Shown here one piece after another: positions 22,401 through 32,819 of a stretch of 64,000 nucleotides of DNA. The translations under genes and the position numbers were made by a program. The DNA is from Benincasa hispida. Taxonomy: Eukaryota > Streptophyta > Magnoliopsida > Cucurbitales > Cucurbitaceae. How positions within the stretch are numbered: the stretch's first letter is position 1; each line of letters begins with the position of its first letter. The DNA lies in contig NC_052357.1 in assembly GCF_009727055.1 (NCBI RefSeq), positions 3,356,810 through 3,420,809 on the forward strand. The letters are read 5' to 3'. The notes under the pieces are model-generated. The model saw nothing but the letters and a program-made list of their open reading frames with translations, was not told the DNA's origin and did no database searches.

Positions 22401-23002
22401 GAATGGACACACTTCGCCTTTGCGCTTCGGTCTTCCTTCACACTCGGCTCATGGACTCACAAAGATGCACGACATGGTACTCGGTAGGTAGGGTAGGACA
22501 CTTCACTTCCATTTTGGGCTTAGGAGTCGGATTGGCAGTCGGCAAAACAGAAGGGAAGAAGATGTAACATCTGATGACCCCCAAAAAGTGTAGTCAAACT
22601 GGCCCAAATGGACTGATGGAGAAGGTTGAACACTACATATTATAAAGTTTGGGTTGAACACTATATGTTTAATTTAGGGCTTTTTTAGTTTTTAAGTTTA
22701 AGCTTAACTTCTTGGGCTTAGAGTTAGAGTTTGGGCTCCAATACTACATATTATAAACATATATATAAATCAATTATTTTGATAACATTGTATAAAGTAT
22801 ATATTATAAAATATAAATATAACAAATCGTGGGGTCGGGATCGAGGTCCCTATCGGGGCGAGGATACCGTCTCCATCCCCGGACAGAGCCCCAAAAATTT
22901 TCCTCGGTTTGACCCCATCCTCAGTCAAACTGGGGAATCCTCGACCCGAACAGGTCACGGCCCCACGGGGACCTGCCCCCTCAGGATTTTTTGCCAACCC
23001 TA

Positions 23003-23442
23003 ATGTCACCTATGGTCGTTTTAGTGAAATGTAAGTCTCAATTATCAACGGTGTTATATAAAGATATTAATCATCTCGTGGTGTGGTCTTATACAAACTC
23101 TTTGTATAAGACATCCCCGCTCGCATGCCTCTACATGAATGGTCAGGATTAGACCATTTGTAGCATGTTACAACACTTGTAACTATCTACAAAGCGGGCC
23201 ATATTCGTAGTGTCACCAGGATAAGGTATCCCTCATTTATACTTATACTACAGACCATTTAGGTTATTACTTAAGGCATGGTTCACTTGTATGTCTCACA
23301 TACATGCTTAAGTTTACATGAAATAATCACGGATCTTAGTTTATTGGATATGAGTAAATGCAAATAAAATAACTCTTATTTTATTATTAACAATGTGTAC
23401 AAACTACGAAACTCTGGGAGAATTAGGACACCAATCCCAACA
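23003..23442 (-). mobile_element. Element F 3' LTR, part 2 (with right hAT TSD)
   Basis: It resumes with the duplicated ATGTCACC and ends (plus strand) ACCAATCCCAACA, i.e. TGTTGGGATTGGT on the minus strand. The adjoining 23443-23457 reads GGGCAAGTGGACGAT on the minus strand, a degenerate polypurine tract in the expected place. Confidence 0.8.
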
Positions 23443-23559
23443 ATCGTCCACTTGCCCTAATGTCTCGGGAGACTAATGTACAATACATGAAAAAATAGTA
23501 AAATATACAATAAACTAGGGTATACACTATACCCCAGTATTATCTCCCACTTGCCCTAG

Positions 23560-24125
23560 ACAAAATGCCACATATCCCGTAGATCTAGACTCTCCAGATG
23601 ACCCTCGAACACTTTAACCGTGAGAGTCTTTGTAGACGGATCAGTAACGTTGTGCTCCGACATGATCTTTGTGACTATGACATCATTGCGATGCATAACC
23701 TCCCTGATCAAATGATACTTCTGTTTGATATGCTTGCCTCTACGATGACTCTAAGGTTCCTTTGAATTTGCCATAGCCCCACTGTTATCATAATAGAGAG
23801 TGATCGGGAAAGACATATTTGGAACAACTTCCAAATCTGTAAGGAACTTCCTAAGCCAAAAAGCATCTTTAGCAGCTTCACAAGCGGGTATGTATTTGGC
23901 TTCCTTAGTGGTGTCCGCGATGCATCCTTACTTGATGCTTTGCCAAACTACAAACCCTCCATTTAGAGTGAACACTGACCCTGATATCGATTTATGAGAA
24001 TCTCTATCAGTTCGAAAGTTAGAATTTGTGTATCCTGTAAGGATCAAATATTTATCTCCATACACGAGCATATAGTCTCTCGTTCTCCGAAGATACTTGA
24101 GAATCGTTTTGACCGTCATTCAGTG
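23560..24125 (-). pseudogene. Element F RNase H domain
   Basis: The minus strand shows 'ILKYLRRTRDYMLVYGDKYL', 'SHKSISGSVFTLNGGFVVWQS', 'AEYIPACEAAKDAFWLR'-like text, 'ITLYYDN', 'HRRGKHI' and 'IREVMHRNDVIVTKI', the order of a Ty1/copia RNase H. Internal stops at about 23755 and 23930 break the frame. It ends about 120 bp before the 3' LTR. Confidence 0.8.
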
Positions 24126-25010
24126 ATCTAATCCTAGATTGGACTATAACAACTGACAATCCCTACTACATAACAAATGTCAGGTTTAGTTCATAACATT
24201 GCATATATAAGGCTTCCAACAGCCGAAGCATAGGGAATCCGTCTCATTTCCTCAACCTCTTGAGGTGTCTTAGGACAATGTTCCTTAGACAAAACAATTC
24301 CATGCCTAAAGGGTAATAAACCCCTCTTGGAATTCTGCATCCTGTACCTGATCAACATTTGGTCAATGTACGATGCCTGAGACAAGGCCAACCACTTATT
24401 CTTACGATCCTGAATGATCTAGATCCCTAGAACATACTGCGCCTCTCCCAAATTTTTTATTTGGAATTGGGCGGCTAGCCACTTCTTAATGTCAGTCAGA
24501 AAACCTACATTATTCGCAATGAGTAGGATATCATCCACATACAGCACCAGGAAAGCTATTGAGCTGTTGATGATTTTCTTGTAAACATAAGGCTCATCAA
24601 CATTCTAATCAAAGCCAAATGATTTTATTGCACTATCAAATCTAATGTTCCACGATTTAGATGCCTATTTCAGCCCATAAATGGACCTATTATGCTTGCA
24701 AACTTTTTGTTCTTGAATTGAAATGATGAACCCCTCTGGTTGAGCCATGTAGATGGTCTCCTCAAGATTACCATTTAGAAAGGCAGTCTTGACGTCCATT
24801 TGTCATATCTCATAATCATAAAATGTGGCTATGGACAGGAGAATCCTGATGGACTTCAATATGACAACAAGTGAGAAAGTTTCCTCATAGTCCACTCCCT
24901 CGACCTGGGTATAACCCTTTGCCACGAGTTTAGCCTTAAAAGTCTACACCTTTCCATCTACACCTCTTTTTCTCTTGTAGATCCACTTACATCTATAGTT
25001 TTACCCCATC
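24126..25010 (-). pseudogene. Element F reverse transcriptase
   Basis: Minus-strand RT pieces: 'AFLNGNLEETIYMAQPEGF' (about 24730-24790), 'HNRSIYGLK*ASKSWNIRFD', the catalytic YVDDILLIANNVGF near 24510-24545, 'WLAAQFQIKNLGEAQYVLGI' and 'ALSQASYIDQMLIRYRMQ' (24330-24391), then 'MRRIPYASAVGSLIYAM'. The YVDD box is intact, but several stops interrupt the frame. Confidence 0.8.
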
Positions 25011-25211
25011 AGGCTGATCCATAAGTTCCCATGCATAATTAAAGTACATAGACTCCATTTCCTGGTTCATGGCTTTAATCCACTCATCTTTGTCAACATC
25101 CTTTGTTGCTTGCTTATAAGACAATAGATCCTTAACTCCATCATTAGACATGATGTAGGCTTCAGCCAAACCCATGTAGCATTCCGGTGGGTTCACAACC
25201 CTTCCACTCTG

Positions 25212-26380
25212 TCAAGGCAGTCTCAACTCTTGATATGGTTGACTAGATGAACCGACATCAACAACTCTTGTTGATCTGTCAGTTTGTTCAATAACTCTTG
25301 TTAAACTCTCAGTAGTCTGACTAGAAATCTCATGTACAACAAGCTTACTTCGTGACTTATGATTCCTGATATGGTCTTCTTCCAAGAAGATGGCATTTGT
25401 CGACACAAGCACCTTATTCTCACTCGAATCATAAAAGTATCCATCCCTCTTTTCCTTGGGGTAGCCTACAAAGAGGCAAACTATCGAATGTGGTTCCAAC
25501 TTTTTAGGGTTAGCCATAAGCACGTGGGCCGAACATCCTCAAATTCTGAAGTGGCCTAAATACTTTTACAGCCTCTCCACAGCTTAAAAGGTGTTTCAGA
25601 AACACTTTTCGAGGGAACGTTGTTCAAAATGTAACATACAGTCTCCACTGAAAATCCCCAAAACGAGTTTGGAAGATGAGCATAACTCATCATAGATCGA
25701 ACCATGTCCAACAGGGTTCTGTTTCTTCTTTCTGATAAATCATTTTGCTGAGGTATACCTGAGGTTGAGAGTTGGGACGTGATTCCATGTTCTATCATAT
25801 AGTTCTGGAGTTCGAGGTCCATATACTCTCTACCACGATCAGATCGTAATGTTTTTATCTTCTTACCTAACAAGTTTTCAACTTCAGCCTTATACTCTTT
25901 GAACTTATCAAGGGTTTCAGACTTACTTTACATTAGGTAGAGATACCCGTACCTTGAATAATTATCTATGAAAGAGATGAAATATTCATGCCCACCTCGA
26001 GCCCTAACACTCATTGGACCACAGAGGTCTGAATGTACAAGCTCCAAGGCTTCCTTGGCTCTATAACCTTTTCCAGTAAAAGATCGTTTGGTCATCTTGC
26101 CTTCGAGGCATGAGTCACACACTGGCAAGGAGTTTTCTTCTAAACTCTTTAGAAATCCACTTTTCACCAATTGCTCAATCCTATTGAGGTTGATGTGACA
26201 TAACCTTAGATTCCAAAGATGGGCGTTTTCCTTAGGATAAACCTTTGGTCTTTTTGCAATTGTCGCCGTTCTGAATATTTCAGTATTAAGCAAGGCTTTT
26301 ATGACTAACGGCCTTAGTACATACAAGTTATTTTCCATTGAACCAAAACCAATCTCCATATCATTCTTGAAAATAAACAC
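25212..26380 (-). pseudogene. Element F pre-integrase and integrase
   Basis: The pre-integrase zinc region 'HLWNLRLCHINLNRIEQLV' and 'VCDSCLEGKMTKRSFTGKGY' comes first (HHCC-type, 26060-26240). The rve core follows: 'LVHSDLCGPMSV', 'YFISFIDNYSRYGYLYLM', 'LRSDRGREYMDLELQNYM', 'GIPQQNDLSERRNRTLLDMV' and 'SFWGFSVETVCYILNNVPS'. The frame is broken near 25925 and 25556. Confidence 0.82.
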
Positions 26381-26386
26381 TTTACT

Positions 26387-27162
26387 CTAAAAAAAGGAGA
26401 CGATATAACCTTGTTCAATCAGACAAGAAACCGAGATTAAGTTCCTTTTAATAAGAGGAACTACAAAAACATTATTTAGTAATAGATAACGTTTCTTATC
26501 CAAAGATAACTTCAGCATGCCTACAGCAACAGCTAAAACAACCTCACCAGTACCGACTCGAAGAGTCAACTTTCCATCTTCCAATGTTTTCGAGGAACTA
26601 AATCCTTGGTAGGAAGAACTGACGTGATTAGTAGCACTTGAATCAAGATTCAGGCATAATCATCATTCTCTACCAAATACGTCTCCAAGACAAATAAATC
26701 ACATTTACTGTCTTTAGACTTCTTCCTCTTTGGAGAGTAGTGGGATCAGTATTAGAACCTAAATAAGCTCCAAGTTCCATTTTAGAGAACAAATTCTTGT
26801 CGATGAATTTCATCAGAGTCAGCAACAATTGCTTTCTCTTATAGTCCTTTGACATTCAAGAAAGACTGGAGGTTATCTTTGAAACTGACACTACTGGTTT
26901 CTTTGTCATCCATCCTTTTTTGCTAAAAAAGTGAATTACGAACATTTTGCGGTGCATCAAGGGCCGGGACTTGAGGACTCTCCTCAACCATGACAAATTC
27001 AAGGTCGTTTACCACGAAATATGTTTTAAGAGACTCTTTCCACTGTATGTAAGCAGTCAAAGTAAAAAAGGCAACTAACGAAAAATCATACATGTTGCTG
27101 AAAAAACAAACACATTGATCTACATTAGATTTTAGCAAATACTCTTGAAAAACAACATCCAA
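26387..27162 (-). pseudogene. Element F protease and residual gag
   Basis: The minus strand starts at 27162 with a gag N-terminus (…'NDLEFVMVEESPQVPALDAP'), then breaks. Most of the UBN2 capsid and the zinc knuckle are deleted. The protease active site near 26620-26640 reads DSSATNHVSSS instead of DSGATNH as in element A, so the catalytic-loop Gly is lost. It continues as 'KLTLRVGTGEVVLAVAVG' and 'NLISVSCLIEQGYIV'. Confidence 0.7.
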
Positions 27163-28281
27163 TGTGGTTTAGCAAAACTTAAATGAGCCCTATGTGATAT
27201 CTAGTTTCGCAATGACGCTTCAGGGGTTTAGGACAAAAGGCATCGAAGGATAGTCAATTTATCCCTCCTCTGAATTGAGACACTTTCAACCAGTCATTAA
27301 TACTAGAACAATTTTTGTTCCTATAACGACTAGCCATCATTGATTTGGTCAAGAAATCATGAACTTGTTTAACAATTTTCCGTAACTGTGACCCTTCATT
27401 TTAGACCCTAGAGTTCCACCCCAAGTAGCCAATCCGAAGGGAAAAATCTGACTGGGGCAAAAACTAAAGCGACCCTATCCATTTCTGAAGTTCACCTTCA
27501 TGTTGATCAACTGCACAAAAACCATCCGAAGGGGGATGCTCCTAGGGCGCCACGAGGCCGTGTAAAAAGATCTCACGGTTAAACCAATGAAGGAGACCGC
27601 AGGATGTTGACACACATCATTCACCCACTTACTATAAACACCCTTTCCATCCACATTGATATTGACCCATGCAAATACCATCTGAAGGGGGATGCTCCTA
27701 GGGCAACACGAGGCCAAGCATGAATCTCATGGCGTGAACATTCAGGGAGAAACGTGAGTGGAATTGACATATTATATACATCTTTTCCTTCTACTGAGTA
27801 TTTTATAACCTAGGATTTAGTTTACTTAGAAAAAACACGACTAACGAGTTTAACTAAGTGACTTTTTAGGTTTGTCCAAAAGTAACTTTTACTTTCGAAA
27901 GTTGAACAACTTTTGATCATCATTCAGTAAACTCTTTAACGAAGTCTTTGTTTAACTGTTGAATGCTTGTAGCAAATCTATCTAATTCACCTTTCCAGGT
28001 AGGTTACCACGTAGGGGTGTTCCGTTTCCATCAGCTTAAATACCCCAACCTAGACAGAACCCGCCTTAGACAAAAGATCACTTATAGATAGATTTAATAC
28101 AAATTTAATCTTTTATGGAAATCAATTTGATCCAATTAAACCAACTGAAAAGATTAACTTAGGTATCTAATCTCATTAGAACCATGAACTTAGGTCTATC
28201 TCAATCCAATTTTAAAACCCTTTTAAAACATGAGTTCACCTAAGTTCGCATGCAACTCTTTCTTATTGATTTTAGTTCTAA

Positions 28282-28615
28282 TTTCCATTATAACACTTAT
28301 AACAGGAAACAACCAAAACCATCCACAGTGCAAAACAACACATACAAGGCATTTATAACTCTTATAAATAAGCCTAAGTGTCATGCTCCATGCATTGTTC
28401 ATTCATTGCTACTTTTATACAACACTTATATAACAAAGAATGAATCAAGCATAGATGCTTCCATACACCCTTATATTATAACTCTTATAATATAAAGATG
28501 ATGGATGAATATGCTTAATGCATACATAAATATAACTCTTATATTTCACGATGCATGAGCATGCTTTCTTGTAATTTCAACATGCCATTAACTATATTAT
28601 AACACTTATAATATA
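28282..28615. repeat. Array of six short palindromes with constant loop
   Basis: Palindromes with central TATAA-C(A/T)C-TTATA or close variants: TTATAA/CAC/TTATAA at 28288-28302 with outer TTTCC...GGAAA; ATTTATAA/CTC/TTATAAAT at 28351-28369 with outer GGC...GCC; a weaker one at 28401-28445 with outer ATTCATT...AATGAAT; TTATATTATAA/CTC/TTATAATATAA at 28471-28495; AAATATAA/CTC/TTATATTT at 28528-28546; TATATTATAA/CAC/TTATAATATA at 28593-28615. Spacing is about 55-70 bp. Arms differ from copy to copy yet stay complementary. Confidence 0.85.
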
Positions 28616-28839
28616 TGATGCATGAATAAAATGCATAACCTAAGGTGGGTTTTAAATCTATATGTCATACACTATGGCATATAAACCAGCATACATCTTA
28701 TGTACATTAAATAAAAGTTGATGAACCGAAATAATTAGCCTTAAAACTTTAAAAAAAAAAACAAAGCTAACTATTACAAAGGACAATAAGTCCACTAGTT
28801 CAAACAGTCCATTGGTCCATTGCTGAGCAAGTGTAAGGT

Positions 28840-29110
28840 ATCGTATACCAGGTGATCGTGTAGTCAGTGACTATGTAATGAAGCATGCTGAACAACACGA
28901 TCGTTTAGTGCACATGCCTTTTATTAAATGATAAGTATCAAATACTCTATGCGATCGTTTACCTCCAACATCCACGCGATCGAGCAACCAAAGCTATGTG
29001 GTAGAGTAAACTTTTTACCCCATCTTTAGTAAATACTACACGATCGGGCAGAACTTTTCTACACGATTGTTTAGCCAAATCTCAACGATTGTTTAGCTTG
29101 TGCTACACGA
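28840..29110. repeat. CGATCGTTTAG motif cluster
   Basis: About eight degenerate copies of CGATCGTTTAG, for example CACGATCGTTTAGTGC, TGCGATCGTTTACC, CGCGATCGAGCA, ACGATCGGGCA, ACGATTGTTTAGC (twice). They lie in the leader next to the 5' LTR of element F. Confidence 0.75.
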
Positions 29111-29924
29111 TACGACCAACCTTTGGTCTTCTTCTTCGATGAGAACTACATCTCCATGCTTCGAAACTTCACCACGAACGACTCAAACAACTTCAAACAC
29201 TTTGAATACAGACTCGATTTCTTATTAATTATGCCCAAAAATGCAGGGGCTCTTACAAATTAACACTTTGTAAACTTAAAGAAAGCTTTAAACAGAGGCA
29301 ACCATCTCGTAAACATCCACAAACAAATTTAACGCTTAAATGCATTACAGAAATCTTAAAACCCACCACGACTGCAACACTCGAACACAATGAACAGAAC
29401 AACACGAACAACGAACACAGCCTCCATGAACGTCTGAATGCTCCTCAAACCCAATTGAGTCCAACTAGATTCACGAATAGAGTAAGGACACCACCACAAT
29501 TGTTACTTGGTATTCTCTGTGTGAAAATCCAAGAGCTGTGGGCTCTGTATGATCTTAGTTTGAGGAAGAGAGGAGGTCTACGATCGAGTAAGTGGGAGAT
29601 AAAACACTGTCTATCGCATAGACGATATACTCGACCGCTTAGTAAACGACAGCATATCGCATAGACTTTGCTACTCGATCGTGTAGCAACAATCAGCTAA
29701 GTAACTATCGTATAGTCAACTCTAAACGATTGTTTAGTCTCTCAACGGTTATCGCTTAGTAAAACAATTTTACTTGATAGTTCTTTTCCGTGAGTAATTT
29801 TCGAATGAAGCAATTATTAAATTTAAGAAAACTAATATCCTTTTATCTCACGGTTATCATAAAACTTCCAATAACCTCTCACTCAATCGGTTATTAGAGA
29901 AAAAGAATTAATAATTATATAATT

Positions 29925-30059
29925 AATATATTATAAATAAATATGATAACCAACTTATCATATTATATTTATAACTTATAGTTTTAATATTNAATATATT
30001 ATAAATAAATATGATAACCAACTTATCATATTATATTTATAACTTATAGTTTTAATATT
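29925..30059. other. Assembly join: 67-bp exact duplicate around a single N
   Basis: Positions 29925-29991 and 29993-30059 are identical and separated by one N at 29992. The paralogous LTR near 17740-17815 has this sequence once. This looks like two overlapping contig ends that were abutted instead of merged. Confidence 0.85.
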
Positions 30060-30940
30060 TCATCTCATGAAACATATAAACCATAGTTCTTTTTCTATTT
30101 TATGGCACTTAATGTAAATCATATTTACATTAATTCCTCCAAATAATGTATCTCATACATCACACAAATTATATCACATATAATTGGATTTCCTCTTGTT
30201 AATTTGAATACTTCAAACTATCCCAAAATCTGATTCTCAACTTGAACCCGTTGAGCTATCAAAGGAACTTTATGAACCTGTAGTTTGAAGCTCCAACGGT
30301 ACATGAATAACTGATTAAACGCTTTAGTCACGAGATCCACCATCCTTTAACTTCCGAGCACTCCACTAAAGATCGATAGTTGCACTCTTCGCACTACAGA
30401 TATATTTTTGTGTCCATATTAACCAATCAATAGTGCGATAACCCTTCAGAAATCGCTTGTAAGTATAGCTGGGCCAATTTACCGTTTTGTCCCTATAGTT
30501 ACATCTAACTTCTTAAGTACCACTGATTTCTCTAATGAACAATAAGTCATAGTCCTACTATGGCCGAGTTCTCTCTTCCAAAGAGAGGCTGTGGCCACTA
30601 TGTTCAAGACCCGGAATCAGCCCTTAAGGGAATGATTTATATACTTTCTCCTGCTTCGGGGAAGGAGTGAATTCCGTCTTGTGTAACTGAATTTCTAGCT
30701 CCCCAATCAGACGAATCCCCAAAAAGGTAGGCTCGTTGAGTTGGAAATTTGGCCACTCTCACCCATACTAATCAAAGGATCGTCCTCACAAGCAGGAGTT
30801 CCCAAAACACTCAGGATTAAGGTCATGTCACCTATGGTTGTTTTAGTGAAATGTAAGTCTCAATTATCAACAACGCTATATAAAGAGATTAATCATCTCG
30901 TGGTCTAGTTTTATACAAACTCTTTGTATAGGATACCCTA

Positions 30941-30945
30941 GCTCG
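30941..30945. repeat. Left TSD of element A (GCTCG)
   Basis: Same five bases at 40352-40356. The unfilled site is seen in F's other LTR at about 23112 (ccccGCTCGcatg). Confidence 0.8.
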
Positions 30946-32818
30946 TGAAGGAAATCAGAAACGAGATTTCCATGAGCAGTGGAACAAGACTATTCCAAAT
31001 TACAATCATGAATCAACAAATCATTTACAGTCGACTTCAAACAAACGGATATACATTACAACATGAAAAGTCTCAAAAGCACAAAAGGCAAACGATACAA
31101 ACATGTGTATATGCGTCTCCACACTCCGTTGCGCGACCGCTCGACACACACAGCCGAACGTGAAACATTCGTATAACTACACGCACACATTGTAACACCA
31201 CGCAACACAGCCACAGAATTACTTCGCCGCTCGTCCCTCAATGATCTTTCATTTGTTACGACTTTCTTTTCTTTACCTCCGTAACACGAACGAACACCGC
31301 GCTCATCCTCAGCGACACGAACGGCCTCCAGAAAACCTCGACGGTAATGAGTTGAGTCTGACACCACCAACAAGGCGACCTTGGTATTCTCGATGTGAGA
31401 ATCCAAAGGGTGTGCTCTATTTGGACTTGGTATGAGGCAGACAAACGAAGGAAAGAATGATCGCGTACACGACTGGGCAAGTAGGAGATGGCCGAGACCT
31501 ATTGTATATGTCGATGCCCAATCGTTTAGATAAAATTATGCGATCGTCTAGCAAAAGCTATGCGATCGTTTAGCTCTATCGTTTAGCTCGATCTATCGCC
31601 TACAGACTCTACATGATCGTTTACCTTGGGCCAACGATCGTTTAGCTCACACCTGCACGATTGTTTAGCTCATCTAGTCGTCGTTTAGTAAATCTGTATT
31701 TACTTGACAACTTCTGTGAGTTTCTTTTTGCTAGAGAGAAAACTTAAATTCCTTTTCAAACTTTTTAAAACTTCTTTTTCAAAATAGGAAACCACTTCCT
31801 TTTAAACTCACGATTACCATGATCCAATAACCATTCACTACTTTGGTTGTTTAAAAGAAAAAATATTAATAATCCAATAATTAATATTATTATAAACATA
31901 AATGATAACCAACTTATCATGCTATATTTATAACGTATAGTTTTAATATTTAATCTCATGAAACATATAAACCATAGTTCTTTTTCTATTCCATGGTACT
32001 TAATGTAAATCTCATTTACATCAATCCTTCACTAGATGTATCTTATACATCATACCGATTATATCATATATAATCAAAATACCTCTTGTCAATTTGAACA
32101 TTTCAAATCAACACCAAGAACTGATCCTCAACAGAATCCAAGCTACCAAGGGGACCTTATGAACCTGTAGATCCGAAGCTCCAACTGTACATGAATAACT
32201 GACTAAACGCTTTAGTCACTGGATCCACCATCCGTTAACTTCCAGGTACTCCATTAAAGACTGACAGCTGAACTCTCCTCACTACAGATATATTATGTGT
32301 CCATCTTAACCAATCAGCAGTGTGACAACCCTTCATAGATCACTCGTAAGTACAGTTGAGCCAATAATCGTTATGTCGCTATAGTTACATCTGTCTCCTT
32401 AAGTACCACTGATCCCTCTAATGAACATAAATCATAGTCCTACTATGACTGAGTCTTCTCTTCCAAAGAGAAGCTGTGGCCACTATGTTCAAGCTCCGAA
32501 ATCATCCCTTAAGGGAGTAATCTCTCTACTTATCCCTGCTTCGGGAAAGGAGTGAATTCCATATTGTGGATTGAGTTCCCCGCTAACAGATCAGATAAGT
32601 CCCTAAAACGGTAGGCATGTTGAGTTGGCAATCTGGCCATTCTCACCCATACTAATCAAAGGACCGCCCTCAAAGGCAAGAGTTCACAAAACACTCAGGA
32701 TTTAGGTCATGTCACCTATGGTCTTTTAGGTGAGATGCAAGTCTCTAGTATCAACGACGTTATATACAGAGTCTAGTCATCTCGTGGTCCAGGTCTTATA
32801 CAAACTCTTTGTATAGGT
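30946..32818 (-). mobile_element. Element A 3' LTR (truncated)
   Basis: It begins TGAAGGAAATCAGAAACGAG. It matches 38354-40351 up to 'ctttgtataggt' and then jumps to leader sequence at about 32820, so the outer ~390 bp with the TGTTGG end are missing. It contains eight CGATCGTTTAG-like motifs at 31505-31695. Confidence 0.75.
31505..31695. repeat. CGATCGTTTAG motif cluster in the LTR
   Basis: Eight degenerate copies in about 190 bp (aatcgtttag, cgatcgtctag, cgatcgtttag, tatcgtttag, tgatcgttta, cgatcgtttag, cgattgtttag, cgtcgtttag). Equivalent clusters lie at about 17450-17585, 29580-29760, 34190-34350 and 38880-39065. Position is in the PBS-proximal third of the LTR. Confidence 0.8.
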
Positions 32819-32819
32819 C

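Larger units (their letters stand above)
18678..23002 (-). mobile_element. hAT (Ac-like) transposon, 4.3 kb, complete ends
   Basis: Terminal inverted repeats are TAGGGTTGGCAA (18678-18689) and TTGCCAACCCTA (22991-23002), flanked by the perfect 8-bp duplication ATGTCACC, the size typical of hAT. The subterminal ~230 and ~190 bp are GC-rich with many gggg/cccc runs, unlike the AT-rich interior. A minus-strand transposase pseudogene occupies 19583-21400. Minisatellite-like stretches lie at 21594-21890 and 22080-22400. The element sits inside the 3' LTR of copia element F, so it inserted after F. Confidence 0.92.
27163..29369 (-). mobile_element. Element F untranslated leader (PBS to gag)
   Basis: Long non-coding leader, homologous to 36.62-38.34 kb in element A and to the leaders of C and H. 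Shared phrases include 'ccatccgaagggggatgc', 'ctagggc...cacgaggc' and 'ccttagacaaaagatc'. It carries a palindrome array (28288-28615) and a CGATCG-motif cluster (28840-29110). No TGGTATCAGAGC PBS is found, so the 3' end of the 5' LTR and the PBS have been lost or replaced. Confidence 0.65.
29370..30945 (-). mobile_element. Element F 5' LTR, part 1
   Basis: From 'caacactcgaacac' onward it matches the 3' LTR from about 17232 (shared 'gaacgtctgaatgctcctc'). The last ~200 bp of the LTR towards the PBS are missing. It is interrupted after GCTCG (30941-30945) by element A, and resumes at 40352. A single N at 29992 sits inside an exact duplication. Confidence 0.75.

Noticed and set aside
27475..27717. 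80-codon minus ORF in the element F leader
   Set aside because: It spans the 'ccgaagggggatgc' leader repeat and encodes two copies of the same Arg/Ser-Ile-Pro-Leu phrase because the DNA repeats; copies in A, C and H are not open.
28840..29110. Possible CRISPR-like array of CGATCGTTTAG words
   Set aside because: Repeats are short and degenerate, spacing is irregular, the context is a plant retrotransposon, and no cas genes are present.
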